Part shown: positions 24,521-32,830 of the stretch, piece after piece
Position numbering within the stretch: the stretch's first letter is position 1
How the letters are laid out: every line of letters starts with the position of its first letter
Assembly: GCF_030159095.1 (NCBI RefSeq)
Contig: NZ_BRXS01000006.1
Location: 310,001-374,000, forward strand
DNA: 64,000 nt
Source: Roseisolibacter agri
GTDB taxonomy: Bacteria; Gemmatimonadota; Gemmatimonadetes; Gemmatimonadales; Gemmatimonadaceae
Direction of reading: 5' to 3'
Notes under the pieces: model-generated
Seen by the model: the letters and a program-made list of their open reading frames with translations, nothing else
Told to the model about the DNA's origin: nothing
The model's database searches: none
Program-made: the position numbers and the translations under genes

Positions 24521-25570
24521 ATGTCGTCCCCACTCGTCGAGACGAGCGCTCCCCCGCTTCCCTCCTCCGCGCGTCCCAGCCGCAGCATGCCCTCCGCGGA
24601 CGCGCCCGGAGGCCCGGACGGCGACGCCGGCGCGTTCGAGCTGCTGCGCGTCCTGCGGCGACACTGGATGGTCCTGGTGCTGGTCCCGATGGCGTGCGCG
24701 GCGCTGGCGGGCGCCTATCGCTACACGCGCCCGCGGACCTACGCCTCCGGCGCCTCGTTCCTGCCACAGGCCGGCGGCGGGTCGCGCTCCGCCATCAGCG
24801 GGCTGGCGGCGCAGTTCGGCGTCTCGGTCGGCGGAGGGGAGCCCGGCCAGTCGCCGCAGTTCTTCGCCGAGCTCGCCCGGTCGCGCGCGGTGCTGGAGCG
24901 CGTGGCGGGCGCCTCGTACCGCGCCGCACCGGGCGCGCCCGAGCGGCCGCTCGCCGACCATCTCGAGATCCCGCCCGGCTCACCGGCCGCGCGGCTCGAC
25001 CGCACGATCGACCGCGTGGGGCAGATGTCCTCGGTCGCCTCCGACCCGCAGACGGGACTGGTGCGGCTGCGCGTGAGCGCCTCCACGCCCGAGCTCGCGC
25101 GCGGCGTCGCCGACCGCATGCTGCGCGAGATCAACGCCGTGAACCTCGAGCGCCGGCAGGCGCGCGCCACCGCCGACCGCGAGTTCTCCGAGGCGCGGCT
25201 GACCGAGCTGCGCGCCGAGCTGGGCGTCGCGGAGGCACGCCTCTCGTCGTTCCAGCGTGCCAACCGCAGCGTCTTCGGCTCGCCCGAGCTGCAGGCGCAG
25301 CAGGACCGGCTGGAGCGCGACGTCGGCTTCCGGCAGCAGGTCTACACGTCGCTCGCGCAGGCGTACGAGCAGGCGCGCCTGGATGAGGCGCGCGCGACGC
25401 CGGTCATCACGATCATCGACGTCCCCGCCACGCCCACGCGCCCCGAGTCGCGCGGCACGGTGGCGTTCGCGATGGTCGTCGGGATCTGCGTGCTCGCCTT
25501 CGTGGCCTTCTGGGTGTTCGCTCGCGAGTATCTCGGCCCGCGCGGCCGGTCGGCGGCGCGCGCGGCCTGA
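24521..25570 (+). CDS. Wzz-type chain-length determinant (no kinase domain)
   Basis: A 349-residue inner-membrane polysaccharide co-polymerase. A first helix WMVLVLVPMACAALAGAYRY (about residues 47-66) is followed by a periplasmic region with Ala/Glu/Arg-rich coiled coil (REFSEARLTELRAELGVAEA), a GNVR-like VPATPTRPESRGT and a second helix TVAFAMVVGICVLAFVAFWV. No nucleotide-binding domain follows. The ATG at 24521 was chosen; a second in-frame ATG is at 24588. It is 23 bases before a Wzy-like gene, a common pairing. A larger Wzz-like protein is at 15997-18012. Confidence 0.82.
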   Translation: MSSPLVETSAPPLPSSARPSRSMPSADAPGGPDGDAGAFELLRVLRRHWMVLVLVPMACAALAGAYRYTRPRTYASGASFLPQAGGGSRSAISGLAAQFGVSVGGGEPGQSPQFFAELARSRAVLERVAGASYRAAPGAPERPLADHLEIPPGSPAARLDRTIDRVGQMSSVASDPQTGLVRLRVSASTPELARGVADRMLREINAVNLERRQARATADREFSEARLTELRAELGVAEARLSSFQRANRSVFGSPELQAQQDRLERDVGFRQQVYTSLAQAYEQARLDEARATPVITIIDVPATPTRPESRGTVAFAMVVGICVLAFVAFWVFAREYLGPRGRSAARAA

Positions 25571-25593
25571 GCGACACCGCCCGGGGCGCGCCC

Positions 25594-26934
25594 ATGCAGG
25601 AGTCGCTGAACCGGTACGCCCCCACGCAGATCGTGGGCATGGGCGACGCGTGGGCGCTGGTGTTCGCGGCCGCCACCTTCCTCGTGCCCTTCGCCTTCGC
25701 GTCGCTGCGCCGCGACCGCGGGGCGATGCTCGTCGTCTGGGCCAGCCTGCTCCTGCACCAGGTCGCGGCGACGGTGCACGCGTTCGCCCGGCTCCTCCCC
25801 GGCGGTGAGCTGGACGCGGTCAGCTTCCACCGGCAGGGCGTCGAGTGGCTCGTCGAGTCGCGGCTCACGCTCGGCTTCGATGGCCACATGTACGTGCAGC
25901 TGCTGGGCGTGCTGTATCGCGCGTTCGGCGCGTCGCGCCTGCTCGGCGCCGAGACGTCGATCCTCGCGTTCGCACTGGCGGCGGGCACGGTGAGCGCGCT
26001 CGCCGACGAGCTGTCGGTGGCCCGGTGGCGCCGGTGGATCCTCGCCGGCTTCGGGCTCCTGCCCACGATGCTGTTCATCACGTCGGTGACGCTGCGCGAG
26101 TCGCTCCAGATCCTGTTCTTCGTCGTCTCCACGTACTGGGCGGTGCGCTACGTCCGCACGCACAGCCCGTTCGCGCTGGTGGCGACGGTCGGCTCGGTGC
26201 TGGCGCTCGCGCTCTGGCACAAGGGGCTGATGCTGATGGTGCCGCTGGTGCCGATCCTCGCGGTCGCCTGGCCGTCGCCCGGCGCCGCGCGACGCCCGAC
26301 GGGGAGCGCGGCCGCGCGCCGTCTCAAGCGGATCGGCCTCGCGGCCGTGGCCGTGGCGATGGTCGGCGGGCTCGCGCAGGTCGGGATGCGCATCCTCAAG
26401 TCCGGCACCGTGGGCGGCATGGAGGTGGTCAGCGCCCTCGGCGAGGACCGCGCGCTGCAGTACGCGGCCAAGTACCGCAGCGGCGGCATCGGGAACCGCG
26501 CGCGCGCCGACTACGGCGTCACGCTCGACGTGTCGAGCCCGGGCCGGCTCGCGGTGTCGCTGCCCCTCGTCTACGTGAACTACCTGTTCGCGCCCTTCCC
26601 CTGGCAGATCCGCGCGGCGGTGGACCTGTACGGCGCGGCCGAGGCATTCGGCCGGCTGGTGCTGGCCCTGGGCGCCATCGTCGGCGTGGCGCGCGCGGGG
26701 CCCGAGCGTCGCGCGCCGATGCTGCTCTGCCTCGTGCTCTTCGGCGCGATGACGTTCGTCTGGGCGCTCGGCACGGTGAACTACGGCACCGCCATCCGGC
26801 ACCACCTGGTCACGAACTGGCTGCTGCTGCTGCTCGGCGTGCCGACCGTGGCGGAGGCGCTGCGCCGGCTCGCGCCCCGGCGTTCGCGCTCGCGCGGCGT
26901 CGCGCGCGCCCTCGGCGAGCCCGCGCTGACGTGA
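25594..26934 (+). CDS. Polytopic membrane protein, probable Wzy-type polymerase
   Basis: A 446-residue protein with about 10-11 hydrophobic helices (for example AWALVFAAATFLVPFAFASL, GSVLALALWHKGLMLMVPLV, LLCLVLFGAMTFVWALG) and a large soluble loop around LKSGTVGGMEVVSALG to PFPWQIRAAVDLYG. The conserved-looking FITSVTLRESLQILFF and WHKG resemble Wzy/EpsG-type polymerases more than glycosyltransferases. The function is inferred from topology and from its place between a Wzz gene and a glycosyltransferase. The stop overlaps the next start (GTGA). Confidence 0.65.
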   Translation: MQESLNRYAPTQIVGMGDAWALVFAAATFLVPFAFASLRRDRGAMLVVWASLLLHQVAATVHAFARLLPGGELDAVSFHRQGVEWLVESRLTLGFDGHMYVQLLGVLYRAFGASRLLGAETSILAFALAAGTVSALADELSVARWRRWILAGFGLLPTMLFITSVTLRESLQILFFVVSTYWAVRYVRTHSPFALVATVGSVLALALWHKGLMLMVPLVPILAVAWPSPGAARRPTGSAAARRLKRIGLAAVAVAMVGGLAQVGMRILKSGTVGGMEVVSALGEDRALQYAAKYRSGGIGNRARADYGVTLDVSSPGRLAVSLPLVYVNYLFAPFPWQIRAAVDLYGAAEAFGRLVLALGAIVGVARAGPERRAPMLLCLVLFGAMTFVWALGTVNYGTAIRHHLVTNWLLLLLGVPTVAEALRRLAPRRSRSRGVARALGEPALT

Positions 26935-28091
26935 GCGTGCGACGCCTGCGCGTGGCGCACGTGGTGCCGGCCGCGGACTTCGTGCGCCACATCCTGATCC
27001 ACGACCTGCGGCGCATGCGCGACCGCGTGGACTCGATCGTGATCTGCTCCCCCGGCGCGGCGCTCGACGACATCCGCGCCGAGGGCTTCACGGTCCTCGA
27101 GATCCCCATCGCGCGGAAGATCGCGCCGGGCACCGACGTCGTCTCGCTCGCGCGGCTCGTGCGCGCGCTGCGCGCCGCGCGCGTGGACCTCGTCCACTCG
27201 TACACGCCGAAGGGTGGGCTCCTCGGCCAGCTCGCGGCGCGCCTCGCGGGCGTGCGCCGTCGCATCCACAGCTGCCGCGGGCTGCTGTACACGCCGGGGA
27301 TGTCGCCGTCGCTGCGCCGCCTGCTGCGCGCCACCGACCGGGTCACCTTCGCGGCCGCCGACCGCTCGCTCTTCCTCAGCGGTGCCGACCTCGCGCACGT
27401 GGTGGAGACGGGGCTCTGCGCGCACGATCGCGCGACGCTGACCGGCAGCGGCATCGACCTCACGGCGTTCGACCCCGCGGCGCTGCCGGCCGGCACGCGC
27501 GAGGCGGTACGCGCGGAGCTCGGGATTCCCCCGGATGCGCCGCTCGTGCTCACGGTCGGCCGCTACGTGGCCGACAAGGGCTACCGCGAGCTCGCGGATG
27601 CCGCCGCGCGGGTGCTCGCCACGCATCCGGACGTGCACTTCGTCTGGATCGCGCCCGCGATGGACGGCGAGGCCGGCGTCCTGCCCGATGCGTTGCACGC
27701 GGAGCCGCCGCTTCGCGGGCGCGTGCACCGTCTGCCGCTCCGACACGACGTCGCGCGCTTCTACGTGGCCGCCGACCTGCTGGCCCATCCGAGCCACCGC
27801 GAGGGCGTGCCGCGCGTGGTGATGGAGGCGGCCGCGATGGGACTCCCGATCGTCGCGTCGGACATCCCGGGGTGCCGCGAGGTCGTGCGCGACGGCGAGA
27901 CCGCGCGTCTGGTGCCCGTGGGCGATGCGGCCGCGTGGGCCGCGGCGCTCCGGGACGCGCTGGACGACCCCGCGGGGACCGCGGCGCGGGCCGCGGCCGC
28001 ACGCGCGGACGTGCGGGCCCGCTTCGACCAGGACGCGCTGACGCGCCGTATCCTGGCCGCATATGATTCGGTGCTCGCCGGCCGCGAGTGA
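26931..28091 (+). CDS. Family 4 glycosyltransferase (PglA/CapM-like)
   Basis: A 386-residue GT-B enzyme. The N-terminal RLRVAHVVPAADFVRHILIH and the segment VDLVHSYTPKGGLLGQLAAR match the PglA/WcaA-type GT4 subgroup, whose members add a HexNAc or galactose next to the initiating sugar. The donor domain has LTVGRYVADKGYRELADAA and HREGVPRVVMEAAAMGLPIV (E-x7-E). The GTG start at 26931 overlaps the Wzy-like stop by four bases. It is followed 52 bases later by the pglE-like aminotransferase, which supports a role in a bacillosamine-type glycan. Confidence 0.86.
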   Translation: MSVRRLRVAHVVPAADFVRHILIHDLRRMRDRVDSIVICSPGAALDDIRAEGFTVLEIPIARKIAPGTDVVSLARLVRALRAARVDLVHSYTPKGGLLGQLAARLAGVRRRIHSCRGLLYTPGMSPSLRRLLRATDRVTFAAADRSLFLSGADLAHVVETGLCAHDRATLTGSGIDLTAFDPAALPAGTREAVRAELGIPPDAPLVLTVGRYVADKGYRELADAAARVLATHPDVHFVWIAPAMDGEAGVLPDALHAEPPLRGRVHRLPLRHDVARFYVAADLLAHPSHREGVPRVVMEAAAMGLPIVASDIPGCREVVRDGETARLVPVGDAAAWAAALRDALDDPAGTAARAAAARADVRARFDQDALTRRILAAYDSVLAGRE

Positions 28092-28143
28092 CGCCCGGCG
28101 CGACGCGCGCGGCGCCGCCGCCGACCGGCCCTCGCGATCACAC

Positions 28144-29313
28144 GTGCCCTGCATCTCCGTGACGAACAAGCGGATCTATCTCTCGGTCCCCCACATGGGC
28201 GGCCAGGAGCTCGACTTCATCCGGGAGGCCTTCGAGACGAACTGGCTCTCGTCGGTCGGCCCGCACCTCGACGGGTTCGAGCAGGAGATGGCGGCGCGCC
28301 TGGGGCACGGCGTCCATGCGCTCGCGGTCTCCAGCGGCACGGCCGCGTTGCACCTGGTGCTGCGCCACATCGGCGTGACGCGCGGCGACCGCGTGGCCTG
28401 CTCGACGCTGACGTTCGCCGGCTCGGCGTTCCCGATCCTCTACCAGGGCGCGACGCCGGTCTTCCTCGACGCCGAGACGCAGTCCGCGAACCTCGATCCG
28501 GCCATCGTGCGCGAGTACCTGCGCGACGCCGCCACGCGCGGCGAGCTGCCGAAGGCGCTCATCGCGGTGCACCTGTGCGGCCAGCACGCGGACATCGACG
28601 CGATCGCCGCCGCGTGCGACGAGTACGGTGTCGTGCTGGTGGAGGACGCGGCCGAGTCGCTCGGCGCGACGTACAAGGGGCGCGAGACGGCGACGACGGC
28701 GCCGTACTCGATCCTCAGCTTCAACGGCAACAAGATCATCACCACCACCGGCGGCGGGATGGTGATCGCGAAGGACCCCGCCGCGATCGCCACCATGCGG
28801 AAGTGGTCCCAGCAGTCGCGCGAGCCGGCCGTGGAGTACGTGCACGCGGAGCTGGGCCACAACTACCGCATGAGCAACGTCCTCGCGGGCATCGGGCGCG
28901 GGCAGCTGCGCGTGCTCGACGAGCGCGTGCGGCAGCGCCGCCGGGTGGCCGAGCGCTACGAGCAGGCCTTCGCCGACGTGCCGGGAATCGCGCTGCAGGG
29001 CGAGGCGCCGTGGGGCACCAACTCGCGCTGGCTCACGGTGGCGTATCTCGACCGCGACGCGCACGGCCGCACGCCGCTCGACGTCATCCAGGCGCTGGAG
29101 CAGGTGAACATCGAGGCACGCCCGATGTGGCGCCCGATGCACACGCAGCCGATCTTCGCCGACGCGCCGCGCGTCGGCGGCGCCGTGGCCGAGGACCTCT
29201 ACGCGCGCGGGATCTGCCTGCCCTCGTCGTCGAGCCTGACGGAGGCGGAGCAGGACCGCGTCACCGACGTGGTCCGGAGCTGCCTGCTCCGCGCAGCACC
29301 GGCGCGCGCGTGA
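28144..29313 (+). CDS. PLP-dependent UDP-4-keto-sugar aminotransferase (PglE/LegC-like)
   Basis: About 389 residues, DegT/DnrJ/EryC1/StrS family. It converts a 4-keto-6-deoxy nucleotide sugar to the 4-amino sugar. The PLP lysine is in the PglE-type motif SFNGNKIITTTGGGM; VSSGTAALHLVLRHIG binds the phosphate and VVLVEDAAESLGATYKG holds the Asp that contacts the pyridine nitrogen. The start is uncertain: GTG at 28144 or 28159 precede the conserved NKRIYLSVPHMGG, while an ATG at 28063 overlaps the previous gene. PglC- and PglD-like genes lie immediately beyond on the other strand, and the 3' ends overlap by 53 bases. Confidence 0.87.
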   Translation: MPCISVTNKRIYLSVPHMGGQELDFIREAFETNWLSSVGPHLDGFEQEMAARLGHGVHALAVSSGTAALHLVLRHIGVTRGDRVACSTLTFAGSAFPILYQGATPVFLDAETQSANLDPAIVREYLRDAATRGELPKALIAVHLCGQHADIDAIAAACDEYGVVLVEDAAESLGATYKGRETATTAPYSILSFNGNKIITTTGGGMVIAKDPAAIATMRKWSQQSREPAVEYVHAELGHNYRMSNVLAGIGRGQLRVLDERVRQRRRVAERYEQAFADVPGIALQGEAPWGTNSRWLTVAYLDRDAHGRTPLDVIQALEQVNIEARPMWRPMHTQPIFADAPRVGGAVAEDLYARGICLPSSSSLTEAEQDRVTDVVRSCLLRAAPARA

Positions 29314-29980
29314 CCGGCGGTGCGGCGGCACCCTCCGGTGCCGCCGCGCCGTAGCCGGTGAACACAGACATCGTCGCCTCGCCCTCCGCGCTCACGCCGC
29401 GACCGCCGAACACGGCGCGCACCGTCTGCCAGAGGATGCGTGCGTCGAGCGCGGGCGAGCAGCGGTCCACGTAGTCGACGTCCAAGTCGAACCGCGACGG
29501 CCAGTCGAGCGCGTTGCGGCCGGAGACCTGCGCGAGCCCCGTGAGGCCGGGGCGCAGCTCGTGGCGCCGCGCATGCGCCGCCGAGTAGAGCGGCAGGTAC
29601 TGGAGCAGCAGCGGCCGCGGGCCGACGAGGCTCATGTCGCCGCGCAGCACGGTCAGCAGCTCCGGCAGCTCGTCGAGCGAGGTGCGGCGCAGCCAGCGGC
29701 CGGCGGCCGGCAGCCGCTCGGCATCGGGCAGCAGGGCGCCGTCCGCGCCGCGCGCGTCGGTCATCGTGCGCAGCTTCAGGATGTCGAAGGGCATGCCGCC
29801 CCACCCGGCGCGCCGCTGCCGGAAGAACACCGGCCGCCCCATCGTCGCGAGGACGACGGCCGCGCCGACGGCCAGCAGCGGGAGCCACACGGGCGCCGCC
29901 AGCACGACGAGCGCGACGTCGAGGGCCCGCTTGCCGACGTAGCCCGCACGGCGCGGGACCATGCCGCGCGGATCGCTCAC
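29261..29980 (-). CDS. PglC-like undecaprenyl-phosphate sugar-1-phosphate transferase
   Basis: A 239-residue initiating transferase close in size and layout to PglC. One re-entrant membrane helix (VALVVLAAPVWLPLLAVGAA) is followed by [44 protein letters not shown] and RPGLTGLAQVSGRNAL. With the pglD-like gene upstream and pglE-like gene opposite, the likely substrate is UDP-diacetylbacillosamine or a related 2,4-diamino sugar. The C-terminal 40 residues overlap the convergent aminotransferase gene. The GTG start is coupled (GTGA) to the pglD-like stop. Confidence 0.87.
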   Translation of the reverse strand: MSDPRGMVPRRAGYVGKRALDVALVVLAAPVWLPLLAVGAAVVLATMGRPVFFRQRRAGWGGMPFDILKLRTMTDARGADGALLPDAERLPAAGRWLRRTSLDELPELLTVLRGDMSLVGPRPLLLQYLPLYSAAHARRHELRPGLTGLAQVSGRNALDWPSRFDLDVDYVDRCSPALDARILWQTVRAVFGGRGVSAEGEATMSVFTGYGAAAPEGAAAPPVTRAPVLRGAGSSGPRR

Positions 29981-30657
29981 GCCAGCTGCCACCCGTCCGC
30001 GCGTACACGCGCGACGCGCGCGGGCACGCCGACGGCCACCGCGTTCGGCGGCACGTCGCGCACCACGGCGGCGCCCGCGCCCACGACGCTCCAGGCGCCG
30101 AGGCGGCGTCCCTGGATCACCGCCGCGCCGATGCCCACGTCCGCGCCCTCGTCCACGTGGACGTTGCCCGCCAGGTGCGCGCCCGGCGCCACGTGGGTGA
30201 ACGGCGCGAGCGCCACGTCGTGGCTCACCGTCGCGCCGACGTTCACGTGCGCGTGCGCCCCCACGCGCACGGCGACGCTGACCACCGCGCCCGCGGCGAC
30301 CAGCGCGCCGGGGCCGAGCGTCGCGTCTGCCGCGACGACGGCCGACGGATGCACGAGCGTCGCGAACTCCACGTCGAGCGCGTGCAGCCGGTCGGCGACG
30401 CGCCGGCGCACCGCGTTGGCGCCGAGGCCGAGGAAGACCGCGGGCGCGGGCGCCGGCCGCTCCGCCAGCCACGCCGCGCCGCCGAGCACCGGCAGGTCGC
30501 CGACGGTCGTGCCGTGGCGCGCCGCGTCGTCGTCGAGGTGGCCGAGCAGCGTGAACGTCGGCCGCACCGCGTTGAGCGCGCGCACGAGGTCCACCGCCTC
30601 GCGCGCGTGGCCGCCGCCGCCGTAGATGACCAGCTCGCGCGGCGCGGCCGTCGTCAC
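29977..30657 (-). CDS. PglD/NeuD-like sugar acetyltransferase
   Basis: A 226-residue left-handed beta-helix acetyltransferase. The Rossmann-like N-terminus ELVIYGGGGHAREAVDLVRA and GHLDDDAARHG match PglD/NeuD. The hexapeptide repeats start at VHPSAVVAADATLGPGALV and include VGAHAHVNVGATVSHDVALA with the catalytic-type His, then GVPARVARV. It would N-acetylate the 4-amino group made by the PglE-like enzyme. Coupled at both ends by GTGA overlaps to the chimeric dehydratase-like gene upstream and the PglC-like gene downstream. Confidence 0.87.
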   Translation of the reverse strand: MTTAAPRELVIYGGGGHAREAVDLVRALNAVRPTFTLLGHLDDDAARHGTTVGDLPVLGGAAWLAERPAPAPAVFLGLGANAVRRRVADRLHALDVEFATLVHPSAVVAADATLGPGALVAAGAVVSVAVRVGAHAHVNVGATVSHDVALAPFTHVAPGAHLAGNVHVDEGADVGIGAAVIQGRRLGAWSVVGAGAAVVRDVPPNAVAVGVPARVARVRADGWQLA

Positions 30658-32543
30658 AGCGGCAGCAGCTCCTCCATCGGCTCGCCGGCCAGGCGGTGCC
30701 GCAGCGCCTGCACGTTGTGGAAGAGCGGGTGCTGATAGGTGCGCAGCTCCTCGCGCGCCCGGACCGCGGCCGCCACCTCGCGGATGCCGTCGGCCACCGA
30801 GTACTCCGGCTTGAAGCCGAGCACGCGCTCGATCTTGTCGAAGTTGACCCGGTAGTTGCGGCGGTCCGTCACGTCGTCGCGCATCGTGACCTCGACGTCG
30901 CCGACGATGTCGGCGACCATCGTGCCGATGTCGGCGATGCGGTGGTTCAGCGCACTGCCGCCGACGTTGAACACCTGCCCGCTGACGTCGCGGCCGTCCG
31001 CCTCGAGCGCCATCAGGAAGGCGCGCGCCGCGTCGCGGCAGTGGACGTTCGGGCGCCACTGGTCCCCGCCGAAGATCGCGATCCGGCCGTCGACCACCGC
31101 GCGCACCGTCAGCGTGTTCACCACCAGGTCGAAGCGCATGCGCGGCGACAGCCCGAACACCGTGGAGAGTCGGAGGATCACCGGCTCGACCTCGCCGCGC
31201 CGGTCGAAGATGATGTTCTCGCTCAGCACGCGGGTGCGGGCGTACAGCGACACCGGGTTGAGGCGCGAGCGCTCCGTGAGCTCGCCGTCCTCGCTGGCGC
31301 CGTACACGCTGCAGCTGGACGCGAACACCAGCCGGCCGACCCCGTACATGTTGCAGGTCTCGATCAGCAGCTTGGTCGACGCGTAGTTCAGGTTCAGCGT
31401 CTCCTCGGGATCGAGGCTGCAGGCCGGGTCGCCGACGATCGCCGCCAGCGCGATCACGCCGTCCACGCCGCGCACCGCGCGGCTGACGTCGCGCAGGTTG
31501 CAGATGTCGCCGTCGATGAGCTGCAGCTGCGGATGGCGCTCCAGGTCCTCGAGGCCGTGGCGCCCGTACGCGAAGCTGTCGAGCACGCGCACCTCGTAGC
31601 CGCGGTCGAGCAGCATCCGCGTGAGGTGCGCGCCGATGAAGCCCGCGCCGCCCGTGACGAGCACCGACTTCCGCTGCTGGGCCGTGCGCGGCTCCGCCGC
31701 CGGCACCTGCGCGTCGAGCGTCGCCAGCTCGGCCAGCGTGATGTCGCCGGGCCGGTAGGGCTGGGCGGAGCCGAACAGCACCTCGCCGCCGACGGCCGCG
31801 CTGACGCGCACGCCGGACTCCTCGACCCGGCGCACGAGCGGGCGGACGTCCGCGCGCGCCGCCTCGGGCGACGCGATCACCACCTCGTCGATGCGGCGGT
31901 CCTCGGCGATGCGCGTCAGCTCGTCCAGGCGGCCGAGGATCGGCGCGCCGCAGACCACGTTGCCGAGCTTCGAGCGGTCGTCGTCCAGGAAGCCGATGAG
32001 GCGCACGCCCGGCGGCGCGGAGTGCTGCAGCTCGCGCGCGACCAGCATCCCCGTCTCATCCGCGCCGAGGACGAGCACGCGGTGCTCCTGGGTGGGTACC
32101 GTCATCAGCAGCCGGCGCTGGCGCTTGCGGATCTGCTCGACCTGCAGGCGGCGCAGCGTCCGCACGCCGAGCCCGATCATGAAGAGCAGCAGGCCGACGA
32201 GCACCACGGTGTCGGTGGCCAGCGGCAGCCCCCAGCCCGCCCGCGCCGCCAGCAGGACGCCGGTGGTCAGCGCGCCCGTGCCGCCGAAGACGAGGATCTC
32301 GCGGACGCCGGTATAGCTCCACACGTGGCGGTGGCCGCCCGCGAGGCCATTCAGCGCCGCGACCAGCGCGCCGACGACCAGCGCGAGGGTGAGGACGGCC
32401 TCGGACCCGGGCCGGCTGGCCGGCTCGGACAGCATCACGGCCAGCACGACCGCCAGGGCGCCGGACGCGAAGTCGATCGCCGACTTGACGGTGCGACGGG
32501 CGGCGACGATCGGGTAGCGTGGCGTTTGCGGCGACGACGGCAT
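30654..32543 (-). CDS. Chimeric membrane protein: WbpM/PglF-like N-terminus fused to an epimerase-type SDR
   Basis: A 629-residue protein. Residues 20-135 contain about four transmembrane helices, and 154-250 a Rossmann-like nucleotide-binding domain (RVLVLGADETGMLVARELQ, GFLDDDRSKLGNVVCG), as in the PglF/WbpM/FlaA1-related membrane dehydratases. The C-terminal catalytic part, however, is an extended SDR of the NAD-dependent epimerase class: TGGAGFIG at 297-304 and ASSCSVYGAS near 408. The usual YxxxK is Y434-ARTR438, so the lysine is replaced by arginine. It may supply the keto-sugar for the PglE-like enzyme or act as a membrane-bound epimerase. ATG 32543 was chosen; the frame is open upstream. 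Confidence 0.78.
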   Translation of the reverse strand: MPSSPQTPRYPIVAARRTVKSAIDFASGALAVVLAVMLSEPASRPGSEAVLTLALVVGALVAALNGLAGGHRHVWSYTGVREILVFGGTGALTTGVLLAARAGWGLPLATDTVVLVGLLLFMIGLGVRTLRRLQVEQIRKRQRRLLMTVPTQEHRVLVLGADETGMLVARELQHSAPPGVRLIGFLDDDRSKLGNVVCGAPILGRLDELTRIAEDRRIDEVVIASPEAARADVRPLVRRVEESGVRVSAAVGGEVLFGSAQPYRPGDITLAELATLDAQVPAAEPRTAQQRKSVLVTGGAGFIGAHLTRMLLDRGYEVRVLDSFAYGRHGLEDLERHPQLQLIDGDICNLRDVSRAVRGVDGVIALAAIVGDPACSLDPEETLNLNYASTKLLIETCNMYGVGRLVFASSCSVYGASEDGELTERSRLNPVSLYARTRVLSENIIFDRRGEVEPVILRLSTVFGLSPRMRFDLVVNTLTVRAVVDGRIAIFGGDQWRPNVHCRDAARAFLMALEADGRDVSGQVFNVGGSALNHRIADIGTMVADIVGDVEVTMRDDVTDRRNYRVNFDKIERVLGFKPEYSVADGIREVAAAVRAREELRTYQHPLFHNVQALRHRLAGEPMEELLPL

Positions 32544-32693
32544 GATGACCTGGTTGATGACCCTCCCGGCCCGGCGGCATGGGACACCGCGGCGACCGGC
32601 GCTCGAGGGCGCGGGCGGCGGCGCGCGACGTCGCACGCTCCGAGCCGGCCGCACGCTTCAGGCGCCAGTCATGATGGCCGGTTCGGAGGTCGG

Positions 32694-32723
32694 ATGGTAG
32701 GCCGGCGCTGCGACGAGCGTCAC
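32694..32723 (-). promoter_or_regulatory. Putative promoter of the pglF-like/pglD/pglC operon
   Basis: GTGACG (32718-32723) and TACCAT (32694-32699) on the minus strand are 18 bases apart, with 4 of 6 matches each. It lies in the 287-base gap 32544-32830, about 150 bases before the ATG at 32543. I see no gene in that gap. Confidence 0.4.
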
Positions 32724-32830
32724 AGTTTTGCGACCGCGCCAGGCCGCAGTACCTCGAGGGCGGCGCGGCGGTTACCGGGCGCGGGCATACGCGTGGCCGG
32801 CCGCGCACGTCGCGCCGGGAGCTTCGCGCG

